Source: Taishania sp036758285
Lineage (GTDB): Bacteria > Bacteroidota > Bacteroidia > Flavobacteriales_D > Crocinitomicaceae
Reading direction: 5' to 3'
Length of the DNA: 43,870 nucleotides
NCBI GenBank assembly: GCA_036758285.1
Contig: DAIOWV010000017.1
Coordinates: 1 to 43,870, forward strand
The position numbers and the translations under genes were made by a program. Each line of letters opens with the position of its first letter. The stretch's first letter is position 1. Of the stretch, positions 24,701 to 33,184 are shown one piece after another. The notes beneath the pieces were generated by a model. The model was not told the origin of the DNA. It searched no databases and was given only the letters and a program-made list of their open reading frames with translations.

Positions 24701-26611
24701 TTATCTAATTAATGAGATAAAACCGTGAAATTTATCTTTCGAGCCATCTTTGTTTTCTACTATAATGACATATGTATAAACACCATCTTTAGCGATTCCT
24801 CCAGATTTTGTTTTCCCATCCCAGATTAAATCTGTTGCAGTAAATTCTTTAATGATTTCTCCCCAACGATTCAATATATAACCATTATCAAGTTTTGCTC
24901 CATTGATTTTTACCTCATATAGGTCATTAATGTTGTCACCATTAGGAGTGAACGTGTTAGGAATGAATACTTCATAAGGTAATTCACAATCAAGAAGGGT
25001 AAAAATAACCGTATTGACACTGTCACATCCATTTTGAAGAACATAGTTGAAGTTGTATGAACCTGCAGTAGATAAAGTAACTCCTTCATGTATGATGGAA
25101 TCACCTTTACACGCACTTTTGTTCTCAGTTGTATATTGTGTTATACAGCCTTGAGTAACAACTATAGAAATACAAGAATCCACTTGACATGCTCCAGCTC
25201 CCATTGTGTAACATACCTGATGTGTACCTACACCAGCTGCTTGTGGATCGAAAACTCCAAGGTTTGTTATACAGTTTGTACAATTTGCAGACCATGTTCC
25301 TCCAGGTAAAGTAGCCGTTAATTGATGTGCTGCATCATCAGTTGTAAATGGTCCAGCAGGAGAAACTCCAGGAATAGCTCCGGTACTTCCGGGGTTAACT
25401 GTATAGTTTACCGTTACTTGACATAATAGTTGATCGGTTACTGTGACTGAATAGTTTCCTGGACATAAATTTTGAATATTAGGTGTTGTACTACTATTAC
25501 TCCATGAATAGGTATATGGAGAAGATCCTGCAGTAGCCGTTACAGTAGCTGTTCCGTCACATGCCGTTGGACAACTTTCACTTGTTCCACTTGTTGTAGC
25601 AGCAAGCGAACTACTAGATGTAATTGTAACAGATTGATTTCCTGTACAGCCATTTGCATCTGTAACAGTTACTGAATACGATATCGCACATAAGTTATTT
25701 GCTGTTGCTGTAGTTTGACCATTGTCCCATAAATAAGTATATGGTGCGACACCTCCAGATGGAGTTGCTGTTGCAGTACCTGTACAGTTTGTTCCACACC
25801 CCGTAGTTGTTGGAGTAATTGAAACAGAGATTGCGCTACCTCCACCTCCACAAGTTGGATTCATTGATGAAATCCATGCTGCATTCTCAGGTGAATTCGG
25901 TGCTCCAGGTGTTTGAGCAGAACTAGCAGTGGCTGAGTTCCAGTTTGCTTGGTTAGAGGCATTATTATCAGTCGTATTCATCATGTTGAAAACCAACCCA
26001 GCAGCTGATCCAGCAAAATAAATAATATTATTTGTATTGTTATTTCCCCAACTTACAGCATGAGAAGCTGAACTACTTGTAACGCTTTGTCTTATTTGAT
26101 AAGAATCTTGTGCGTTTGCCATTCCTACAGTTGACCATAAACCTCCGGAAGTCCACCCTGAATTTGGATAATTACTATTAGAATTTGTTGGAGCAGTGAT
26201 GTTTTTTTCAAGCAACATAGAGTTTGCTGGTATGATTAATCTACAGTTCCCATCAGTCATACTTTCATCATCTACAGGGATATCTGTATTTCTTTCTTGT
26301 TCGTTGTATATTAATATGATTGTACCTTGTGGTATACATTGCCAAAAAGGTATATTCGCAAAACGCATTGCACCTGTTGCAATTCCTGAATTTGACCCAG
26401 ATCTAAAATCTCCATTATTATCATCGATTACAATTCCTCTCATGTCCAAGCAAGGTGGAGGGGATGCGCATGTAGCAGAACCAGCAACAATAAATTCTAC
26501 ATATTCAGCGGCTCCACTTGGTCCTTGTGAAACCTCATTGATGAATAATTGTTGCGAGGTTGATTGAAAACCAATCAATAAGGAAATAACAAAAACAAGG
26601 GAGATACGCAT
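24701..26611 (-). CDS. Large secreted T9SS protein with lamin-tail, SprB-like repeats and gliding-type C-terminal domain
   Basis: 636 residues. After a signal peptide (MRISLVFVISLLIGFQSTS) comes a lamin-tail-like domain (LFINEVSQGPSGAAEYVEFI, about 22-240). Two SprB-type repeats of about 70 residues follow (near 258-400; GVAPYTYLWDNGQ and GSSPYTYSWSNSS, each ending YSVTVTD), then Cys-rich adhesion-like sequence. The end (about 545-636) is the gliding-motility-associated type B sorting domain: VFIPNTFTPNGDNINDLYEV, LNRWGEI, IWDGKTKSGGIAKDGVYTY. It should be exported by T9SS and kept at the surface, probably as an adhesin. It lies only 16 nt upstream of terC on the same strand. Confidence 0.88.
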   Translation of the reverse strand: MRISLVFVISLLIGFQSTSQQLFINEVSQGPSGAAEYVEFIVAGSATCASPPPCLDMRGIVIDDNNGDFRSGSNSGIATGAMRFANIPFWQCIPQGTIILIYNEQERNTDIPVDDESMTDGNCRLIIPANSMLLEKNITAPTNSNSNYPNSGWTSGGLWSTVGMANAQDSYQIRQSVTSSSASHAVSWGNNNTNNIIYFAGSAAGLVFNMMNTTDNNASNQANWNSATASSAQTPGAPNSPENAAWISSMNPTCGGGGSAISVSITPTTTGCGTNCTGTATATPSGGVAPYTYLWDNGQTTATANNLCAISYSVTVTDANGCTGNQSVTITSSSSLAATTSGTSESCPTACDGTATVTATAGSSPYTYSWSNSSTTPNIQNLCPGNYSVTVTDQLLCQVTVNYTVNPGSTGAIPGVSPAGPFTTDDAAHQLTATLPGGTWSANCTNCITNLGVFDPQAAGVGTHQVCYTMGAGACQVDSCISIVVTQGCITQYTTENKSACKGDSIIHEGVTLSTAGSYNFNYVLQNGCDSVNTVIFTLLDCELPYEVFIPNTFTPNGDNINDLYEVKINGAKLDNGYILNRWGEIIKEFTATDLIWDGKTKSGGIAKDGVYTYVIIVENKDGSKDKFHGFISLIR

Positions 26612-26772
26612 ATGAAATAATAAAAAAGTTAAGTTGTTAAAAGAAAGCGATACGAATATCGTATGGTTATCTTCTAACTAATAAAAATACAAAAAATATT
26701 TTAAATTATATGCAAATATATATTGTTTACTTTAACTGTATAAAAATATAGGTTAAGAAAAAATTAAGAACC

Positions 26773-27950
26773 TTAATTTTTAATTGAAACCGATATAATT
26801 GTTTGACTTTTAGATGTTGCGATTGCGTTTCTTCCAACTTTTAAATCAATTACCCAATGAATATTTTCATCATCATAGACAATAAAGGTGTTTTCTTTTT
26901 GAAAAAGTGAGATTTTTGCATCTCGAATGATTTTAGAAACAAGCTGACTTCCTTTTATTCCAATGGAATCAATTCGATCCATTTCTTGCCATTTTCTAAT
27001 TCTTATTTCACCTTTTATTTTATCACCATCGAGATAGATTGTTTTTTTGTCAAATTTTTCAGGTAATGAGGTTACAATTTTTGTTGAAATTATAGGAATA
27101 GCTAATTTTGTTTTGTTTGAAATAAACAAAAGTAATTCACCATCTGTTGTTACTTTTTTATATGGATTTTCAAGGATAAGCTGCTTTCCTTTTGTGTAAT
27201 CAATAAGCTCTTCAAATCGATGAAATGTTTTGGAGGGCTGTTTTAGTTGTCGCCACAGTTCAAATAATTCATTCGAGGTTAATTTTTTTAGCGTTTCAAT
27301 TTTTATTTGACTAGTTTCATTTATTGAATCAATAATTGGAACAACTAACTGTTCAATTTCTAATTGTGATTGCTTAAAAACCTGAATTAACTCCAGTGTA
27401 GATGATTTTAAGTTGGGTACACTTTTTTCCATCAATGGAATAAATTCTAGGCGCCATTTATTTCTCAAATAATCAATTGTATTATTTGATTGATCTTCAC
27501 GCCATTTTAAATCATTTTTTAGAGCATAATTAATTATTTCGTTTTTGGAGATGTAAAGTAGGGGGCGAATGTATTGGTTTCTAACAAGNNNNNNNNNNNN
27601 NNNNNNNNNNNNNNNNNNNNNNNNNNNNNNNNNNNNNNNNNNNTTGCTAGTGATTCAAAATACTCATAACGGAATTTACGTGCGTTTTCTTGAAAATTAC
27701 CTTTTTTTCTTTCTATATAATGTTTTACTGAGAATGGGATGTTATTATTTGTGCAGAAAAGTTCGACAAACTTCATATCTTCATCACTTTCAGCTCCTCG
27801 TTTGTGATAGTTAATGTGAACAATGTGAATATCGAATTTATGAGTATGTAAAAAGTGAGCCAGAACCATTGAATCAACTCCACCACTACAGCCAATGTAA
27901 ATCGTGTGTTGACGATACTTTTCTAAGAAAAGAAGTGAGTCTGACCACAT
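26773..27950 (-). CDS. tilS: tRNA(Ile)-lysidine synthase, interrupted by an assembly gap
   Basis: Two frame pieces form one gene. The N-terminal piece (27950 to 27644) has the PP-loop YIGCSGGVDSMVL (S22-S27), VHINYHKRGAESDEDM and NARKFRYEYF. After the N run the C-terminal piece (from 27588) resumes as RPLLYISKNEIINYAL and DLKWREDQSNNTIDYLRNKW, both TilS motifs, and continues for 232 more residues. TilS converts C34 of tRNA-Ile to lysidine with ATP. The pieces are in different frames relative to the 55 N, and the missing motif region (AHHxDDxxET) should need roughly 130-150 bases, so the gap size is wrong rather than the gene broken. Last gene of the operon; ATG 1 nt after pabB. Confidence 0.9.
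27589..27643. other. Assembly gap (55 N) inside tilS
   Basis: The flanking TilS codons need a gap length of 2 modulo 3; 55 is 1 modulo 3, and homologous proteins have a longer segment here. Confidence 0.95.
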
Positions 27951-27951
27951 T

Positions 27952-29154
27952 TTAATTTGTGAAAACAGTTAGTAACTTATTTATTTTTGTTTGACATTCT
28001 TCATATTCTTTTTCTGCATCAGAATTTATGGTAATTGCTCCTCCAACGCTGCAGGATAGATACTTTGTTTTTGCATTGTGTAACAAACTTCTAATGACAA
28101 CATTGAAATCGAAATCTCCATTTGGCAAAATGTAACCGATGCTCCCTGAATACAATCCTCTCTTGAAAGATTCGTGTTGTTCGCTCAGTCTCATTGCATT
28201 TACTTTAGGTGCGCCTGTCATACTTCCCATGGGGAATGTAGCATTTAATATGTTTATAAAGTTTATATCATCATCTATTTCACAACTAATTGTAGAAATC
28301 ATTTGATGGACAGTTTTGTATGTGTGAATACCAAATAGTTCGTCAACTTTTACAGATCCTTTTTTTGCTATTTTGGAAAGATCATTGCGAACTAAATCGA
28401 CAATCATGACATTTTCAGAAATTTCTTTTGGATCAGTAGATAATTTCTTTTTTAATTGTAAATCCTCTTCTTCTGATTGGCCTCTTTTTGCTGTTCCTTT
28501 TATTGGTTGAGAACTAATTTTTGAACCTTTTTTTTGAATGAATCTTTCAGGACTTCCACAAAATACTGAAAATTCATCATGTTTTAAAAAAACTGAAAAT
28601 GGAGCTTGAGTCGCATTGTTGATTGCGTTATAAAGTTGAATGGGACTGTCGATGTTTACGTTTTCGGCATAATATTCCTGGCAAAAATTAATTTCATAAA
28701 TATCTCCACGCTGAATGTGTTCTTTTAATTGATTAACTTTCTCTATGTATTCGGATTTGGAAATTCTAGCTTGAAACTGATTTATTTTCTCCAAAGAATC
28801 AAAGTTAAGTTCCTTCAAAAATAAATCTATCATTTGTTGATTTTCTATTGAATATTCTCCTTGAATAAAAGTTTGTTGGTTTGAGTTGAACTCAATGACA
28901 TTTTTAGGAGTATGAAAGTAAATTAATGGAAAATTGAGGTTGTCATTGTTTTGTGAAACTAATTTCTCCAAATCATTTTTGACATCGTAAGAAATATAAC
29001 CGTAAATAAATTTTCCTTTATTGTTATTTAAGAACGATTGAAGTGAATTAAAGTCTGTTTTCGTATTGAAAATCAATTTATCACCTTCACCAAAACATAG
29101 GTAATTAGTGCCAGAATTTGAATTGAAAAATGCAATATCAGAATCTAATTTCAT
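27952..29154 (-). CDS. pabB: Aminodeoxychorismate synthase component I
   Basis: 400 residues of the chorismate-binding family; the N-terminal third is shorter than in anthranilate synthase. The substrate choice can be read: the motif is PIKGTAKRG with K219, whereas anthranilate synthases have PIAGT; the lysine is characteristic of PabB. Other motifs are RGDIYEINFCQEY, FCGSPERFI, VDLVRNDLSKI, GSMTGAPKVNAM and SGSIGYILPNGDFDFNV. It turns chorismate plus ammonia into 4-amino-4-deoxychorismate for folate. The glutaminase (PabA) and lyase (PabC) are not in the window. Fourth gene of the five-gene operon, followed after 1 nt by tilS. Confidence 0.92.
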   Translation of the reverse strand: MKLDSDIAFFNSNSGTNYLCFGEGDKLIFNTKTDFNSLQSFLNNNKGKFIYGYISYDVKNDLEKLVSQNNDNLNFPLIYFHTPKNVIEFNSNQQTFIQGEYSIENQQMIDLFLKELNFDSLEKINQFQARISKSEYIEKVNQLKEHIQRGDIYEINFCQEYYAENVNIDSPIQLYNAINNATQAPFSVFLKHDEFSVFCGSPERFIQKKGSKISSQPIKGTAKRGQSEEEDLQLKKKLSTDPKEISENVMIVDLVRNDLSKIAKKGSVKVDELFGIHTYKTVHQMISTISCEIDDDINFINILNATFPMGSMTGAPKVNAMRLSEQHESFKRGLYSGSIGYILPNGDFDFNVVIRSLLHNAKTKYLSCSVGGAITINSDAEKEYEECQTKINKLLTVFTN

Positions 29155-29174
29155 ATTAATACGGTGAATCTTTA

Positions 29175-29942
29175 TTATTTTCCTCCATTGGGATTAATGC
29201 CATTTTCTTTCATGTATTTCATTAGATTCTTTAATTTATCACCTTCAATTAATAATCCTTCATAATAATATTGGCGTTGTCCTTCTTTTCCAGTTTCATC
29301 ATAACCAATAAACCAACCATGTTTCTGACCTATTTGATAATGTTCTTCCATTAGTTTCTTGCCATTTAATTCATATTGAATCCATTCGCCATGTGGTTTA
29401 TTGTTCTTATACTGACCAGTTTTTCTTACAACTTTACTAGGGTAATACTCAATAAACTCTCCGTCAACGAAACCATTAAGGTAATTGTATTTTGAAATAA
29501 CAACTTCAACAGTAACTTCAGGATCATCTGGAATGTAATACAATTGCTTAATACCATTTAGAACATCATCTTTATAGGTTTCAGTCATTGTAATTCGCCC
29601 TTTTTCGTTGAAACTAACCCAAACACTGTCTTTTTTCATGTTTTTATATATGCCATGAGACATCAATTTCCCATTCTCATGATAATAAAATGCTTCTGAG
29701 CGGTTAGAATTTGGCGTATGTTTAATGACAGCCTTTAATTTATTGCTAGGGTGGTTGTATGTAAAAGTCCCGATTGGCTTGTCATCTTTAAATGTACCTT
29801 TATACATAATAACAGAGCTATTTGGGTACTTCTTAACCCATTCACCTTGTTTTTTACCTTTCGCATCTTTTTGATTGATTTGACCAATTGTAAAAAGAGG
29901 GGTGAAAAGTAACAATCCTACTATTGCAATAATTAATCTCAT
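29175..29942 (-). CDS. Exported MORN-type repeat protein (YwqK-like)
   Basis: 255 residues. The N-terminus MRLIIAIVGLLLFTPLFTIG is a signal peptide. The rest is a series of roughly 22-25-residue beta repeats of the toxin-antitoxin/MORN variant type: GEWVKKYPNSSVIMYKGTF, FYYHENGKLMSHGIYKN, GEFIEYYPSKVVRKTGQY, GEWIQYELNGKKLMEEHY and GWFIGYDETGKEGQRQYY. Each has the G-x-W/F...Y pattern with an N- or D-G turn. Such proteins are abundant in Bacteroidota and mostly of unknown role, probably periplasmic or outer-membrane associated. It starts 1 nt after the phosphatase gene stop. Confidence 0.82.
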   Translation of the reverse strand: MRLIIAIVGLLLFTPLFTIGQINQKDAKGKKQGEWVKKYPNSSVIMYKGTFKDDKPIGTFTYNHPSNKLKAVIKHTPNSNRSEAFYYHENGKLMSHGIYKNMKKDSVWVSFNEKGRITMTETYKDDVLNGIKQLYYIPDDPEVTVEVVISKYNYLNGFVDGEFIEYYPSKVVRKTGQYKNNKPHGEWIQYELNGKKLMEEHYQIGQKHGWFIGYDETGKEGQRQYYYEGLLIEGDKLKNLMKYMKENGINPNGGK

Positions 29943-29943
29943 C

Positions 29944-30492
29944 TTATTCTTTCGTTACTATAATATTTCCTAATTCATCTAGACTGTTAAGTGAATAATC
30001 TGCAGGAACATTTATTTTTTCACTTGTAACAATCCTTACAGTTTTCATTCCAAGTTTTATACCAAACTCAATATCTGTATCACTATCTCCAACCATAATT
30101 GATTTTTCAAAATCAATTTCAGGATAATTTTCCTTTGCTAATAGTCCCATTCCTGTATTTGGCTTTCTCATTGGACTATTTTCACTATTTAAAGCAGAAG
30201 CATGATAGCATTGAGTAATTTTCCCGCCTAATTGTTCAATTTCTTGCATCATATAACGATGGATGTCAAAAAGGTTACCTTCCGTCATTAAGCCTTTAGA
30301 AATCCCTTGTTGATTGGTAACAACAAAAACGTGATTAAAAATATGAGACATTTCTGCAATGGTGCTTGCAATGTTAGGAAGGAATTTAAATTCGTCAATC
30401 GACTGAATATAACCACCCATTTTTCGAACATTAATTACACCATCACGATCGAGAAACAATGTCCATGATGAGTCAACTAGAAGTGGTTTCAT
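29944..30492 (-). CDS. HAD-IIIA phosphatase related to heptose bisphosphatase GmhB
   Basis: 182 residues. HAD motif I is FLDRDGVIN (D15 nucleophile, D17), motif II VTNQQGISKG, the substrate segment RKPNTGMG, and motif III/IV MVGDSDTDIEFG. These fit the GmhB/histidinol-phosphatase group, which removes the 7-phosphate in ADP-heptose synthesis for lipopolysaccharide. The zinc loop is incomplete: C-x-H is present (QCYHASALNSENSPMRKP) but the second cysteine pair before RKP is missing, so the substrate is uncertain. The start overlaps the GT2 stop by four bases, which supports a role in glycan or cell-envelope sugar metabolism. Confidence 0.82.
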   Translation of the reverse strand: MKPLLVDSSWTLFLDRDGVINVRKMGGYIQSIDEFKFLPNIASTIAEMSHIFNHVFVVTNQQGISKGLMTEGNLFDIHRYMMQEIEQLGGKITQCYHASALNSENSPMRKPNTGMGLLAKENYPEIDFEKSIMVGDSDTDIEFGIKLGMKTVRIVTSEKINVPADYSLNSLDELGNIIVTKE

Positions 30493-31442
30493 TTGATTTC
30501 TTTTTCTATCAGATATACGTTTCTAGTAGAAGAATTGCGACCAATTAATTCAGCTAAAAATCCAGCAAGAAAGAATTGTACACCAATAACCATTGCAGTC
30601 AAGCAAATATGAAATTCAGTTCGGTCAGATAATCTGACAGCTCCTTGATTAATGAATAATTTATCTATTGTTAGATACAATGTCAATCCAAAGCCAATTA
30701 AGAACATGATAATTCCTATGGCACCAAAAAAGTGCATTGGTTTTTTTCCAAATTTCCCAAGAAATACAACAGATATTAAATCTAGTGGTCCGTTTATGAA
30801 TCGATTTAATCCAAATTTGGTAACGCCATATTTTCTAGCTCTGTGTTGTACAACCTTTTCGCCTATTTTTGAAAACCCAGCGTTTTTAGCAAGTACAGGA
30901 ATGTATCTGTGCATATCACCGTAAATCTCTATACTTTTAACAACAGAATATTTATATGCTTTTAGTCCACAATTAAAATCGTGTAGGTAAATACCAGATA
31001 AACGACGAGCAGTCCAGTTATATAATTTTGTAGGTATGGTTTTAGATATTGGGTCGTATCGTTTTTGTTTCCATCCAGAAACAACATCCAAATCTTCTTC
31101 AACAATCATTCTGTATAATTCTGGAATTTCGTCTGGAGAATCTTGTAAATCTGCATCCATAGTGATGATTACATCACCTTGAGCCGCTTCAAATCCTTTT
31201 TGTAGAGCAGCAGATTTCCCATAATTTCGTTGAAATTTAATTCCCTTCACCTCTGGGTTTGTTGAGCTAAGCGATTCTATTACTTTCCAAGAGCGATCTT
31301 TGCTTCCGTCGTCAATAAAAACAACTTCATAAGAATAGTTATTTTCGTCCATCACACGTTTTATCCAGGCATGTAATTCAGGTAACGATTCGTCCTCGTT
31401 AAACAAAGGAACGACAACAGATATGTTTAAGTTATTATTCAA
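30489..31442 (-). CDS. Family 2 glycosyltransferase, polyprenyl-phosphate sugar synthase type (TTG start)
   Basis: 317 residues. The GT-A core has VVVPLFNEDESLPELHAWIK, VFIDDGSKDRSWKVIE, the metal site MDADLQDSPDEIPEL and a C-terminal HRARKYGVTKF, followed by two membrane helices (about 234-256 and 282-304). This is the layout of GtrB/ArnC/DPM-like enzymes that load a sugar onto a polyprenyl phosphate. The start codon appears to be TTG at 31442: no ATG lies near, and an exact promoter box (31462-31469) leaves only about 15-20 nt of leader. First gene of a five-gene operon with junctions of -4, 1, 20 and 1 nt. Confidence 0.88.
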   Translation of the reverse strand: MNNNLNISVVVPLFNEDESLPELHAWIKRVMDENNYSYEVVFIDDGSKDRSWKVIESLSSTNPEVKGIKFQRNYGKSAALQKGFEAAQGDVIITMDADLQDSPDEIPELYRMIVEEDLDVVSGWKQKRYDPISKTIPTKLYNWTARRLSGIYLHDFNCGLKAYKYSVVKSIEIYGDMHRYIPVLAKNAGFSKIGEKVVQHRARKYGVTKFGLNRFINGPLDLISVVFLGKFGKKPMHFFGAIGIIMFLIGFGLTLYLTIDKLFINQGAVRLSDRTEFHICLTAMVIGVQFFLAGFLAELIGRNSSTRNVYLIEKEIK

Positions 31443-31461
31443 ATTTCTTAAAGATTGAATA

Positions 31462-31469
31462 CAAATATA
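31462..31469 (-). promoter_or_regulatory. Bacteroidota -7 promoter box of the GT2-tilS operon
   Basis: Minus-strand TATATTTG, an exact TAnnTTTG, about 19 nt before the proposed TTG start. It supports that start. Confidence 0.55.
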
Positions 31470-31598
31470 ACGAAGTTGTTAAAAATCAAGCTCGAGCTAA
31501 AATTGAATTAATTGCAGGCTTAGATTTGATTGATAATATTGACGAACTCACAGCATTTATAGAAATGAATAAGGTGTCGTTATACGAATATAGCCTGA

Positions 31599-31608
31599 NN
31601 NNNNNNNN
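31599..31608. other. Assembly gap (10 N) upstream of ffh
   Basis: Run of ten N in the spacer between the GT2 operon and ffh; its true length is unknown. Confidence 0.95.
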
Positions 31609-31662
31609 AAAAATTGGAACATTCTTAACTTCTTATACCTTAGAAATTCTAATTTTTTTTAC

Positions 31663-31670
31663 TACTTTTG
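31663..31670 (+). promoter_or_regulatory. Bacteroidota -7 promoter box of ffh
   Basis: TACTTTTG matches TAnnTTTG and ends 23 nt before the ffh ATG. Confidence 0.6.
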
Positions 31671-31693
31671 CACCCAAATAATTCTGAAAAACA

Positions 31694-33040
31694 ATGTTTG
31701 AAAATCTTACGGACAAATTTGAACGTGCCTTTAAAGTTCTAAAAGGACAAGGGCAGATTACTGAAATCAATGTAGCTGAAACTTTGAAAGAAGTGAGACG
31801 TGCATTGTTGGATGCTGACGTTAACTTTAAAACGGCGAAAGAATTTACAAACACAGTTAAGGAAAAAGCTCTTGGTAGAGATGTTTTGAATGCTGTATCT
31901 CCAGGTCAATTGATGGTTAAAATTTGCCATGAAGAATTGGTTGAATTGATGGGAGGTAATGAGGTTGATATTAATGTAAAAGGGAATCCTGGAATTATAT
32001 TAATGTCTGGTCTTCAGGGGTCTGGTAAAACAACGTTTACAGGGAAATTAGGGAATTACCTAAAAAACAAAAAGAATAAAAATGTTTTGCTGGCAGCGTG
32101 TGACGTTTACCGTCCTGCAGCAATTGATCAATTACATGTTTTAGGTGAGCAACTTGGAGTTGAAGTTTTCTCTAATAAAGAAGAAAAAAATCCGGTTTTA
32201 ATTGCTCAGGCAGCAGTTCAACACGCTAAAAGTAAAGGATTCAATGTTGTCATTATAGATACAGCGGGTCGTTTAGCTATTGACGAACAAATGATGGACG
32301 AAATTGCTGCTGTTAAAAGAGCGATTAACCCTACAGAAACTTTGTTTGTTGTTGACTCAATGACAGGTCAAGATGCGGTTAATACAGCAAAAGCATTTAA
32401 CGATAAGATAGATTTTGATGGAGTTGTATTGACAAAATTAGATGGTGACACGCGAGGTGGAGCTGCATTGTCAATCAAATCTGTAGTAAATAAACCAATT
32501 AAATTTGTTGGTACAGGTGAAAAGATGGATGCACTTGATGTTTTCTATCCTTCAAGAATGGCTGACAGAATTTTAGGAATGGGTGACGTGGTTTCCTTGG
32601 TTGAAAGAGCTCAAGAGCAATTCAATGAAGAGGAGGCTCGTAAGTTGCAAAAACGAATTCACAAAGATCAATTTGACTTTAACGATTTCTTGGGGCAGTT
32701 GCAACAAGTGAAGAAAATGGGTAATGTCAAAGATTTGATGGGGATGATTCCAGGTATGGGGAAAGCGATGAAAGATGTTGAAATTGAGGATGATGCTTTT
32801 AAACACATTGAAGCAATCATTTATTCGATGACACCTCAAGAGAGAGCAAACCCGGATTTGATTAATGCAACAAGAAAAAACCGAATCGCAAAAGGTAGTG
32901 GTACTTCAATACAAGATGTGAATAAGTTATTAAAACAGTTTGGAGACACTAAAAAAATGATGAAAATGATGAGTAACCCTAAGAATATGATGGGGATGAT
33001 GAAGCAACTAAAAGGTATGAAAGGAATGCCTGGAATGTAA
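31694..33040 (+). CDS. ffh: Signal recognition particle protein Ffh (SRP54)
   Basis: 448 residues. The N domain (1-90) is helical; the G domain holds GLQGSGKTT (106-114), DVYRPAAIDQL, DTAGRLAIDEQMM, TKLDGDTRGGAALS and the GTGEKMDAL motif. The M domain (about 300-448) ends in a methionine-rich tail (MKMMSNPKNMMGMMKQLKGM), which with 4.5S RNA binds hydrophobic signal sequences. Ffh and FtsY deliver membrane proteins to SecYEG. The 4.5S RNA gene is not visible in the window. Own promoter. Confidence 0.98.
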   Translation: MFENLTDKFERAFKVLKGQGQITEINVAETLKEVRRALLDADVNFKTAKEFTNTVKEKALGRDVLNAVSPGQLMVKICHEELVELMGGNEVDINVKGNPGIILMSGLQGSGKTTFTGKLGNYLKNKKNKNVLLAACDVYRPAAIDQLHVLGEQLGVEVFSNKEEKNPVLIAQAAVQHAKSKGFNVVIIDTAGRLAIDEQMMDEIAAVKRAINPTETLFVVDSMTGQDAVNTAKAFNDKIDFDGVVLTKLDGDTRGGAALSIKSVVNKPIKFVGTGEKMDALDVFYPSRMADRILGMGDVVSLVERAQEQFNEEEARKLQKRIHKDQFDFNDFLGQLQQVKKMGNVKDLMGMIPGMGKAMKDVEIEDDAFKHIEAIIYSMTPQERANPDLINATRKNRIAKGSGTSIQDVNKLLKQFGDTKKMMKMMSNPKNMMGMMKQLKGMKGMPGM

Positions 33041-33184
33041 TTTACCTGCTACTTTTTAAGTTGTTAATTATTGTTGATAACTCTTTTATTATGAGTGACT
33101 TTTAAAATCGTTAATAACTATTAAAGTTATCATTACTTATATTTTTTATTTTCATAGTATCTTTATATTCTCAAAAATTGAAGG

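Larger units (their letters stand above)
31451..31628 (+). pseudogene. Coding-like stretch without a start, broken by a gap
   Basis: One plus-strand frame reads KIEYKYNEVVKNQARAKIEL and then IAGLDLIDNIDELTAFIEMN with no stop up to the gap at 31599; after it a frame KLEHS-stop is possible. The composition is protein-like, but no start codon is visible upstream and the segment covers the GT2 promoter on the other strand. It could be the remnant or misjoined end of a gene, or chance. Confidence 0.2.

Noticed and set aside
26196..26567. 123-codon plus-strand frame inside the large T9SS protein gene
   Set aside because: Antisense shadow of a gene with clear signal peptide and domains; no recognisable motif of its own.
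29175..29942. MORN repeat protein as part of a toxin-antitoxin system
   Set aside because: The family name includes toxin-antitoxin, but there is no partner gene and the protein has a signal peptide; it lies in a metabolic operon.
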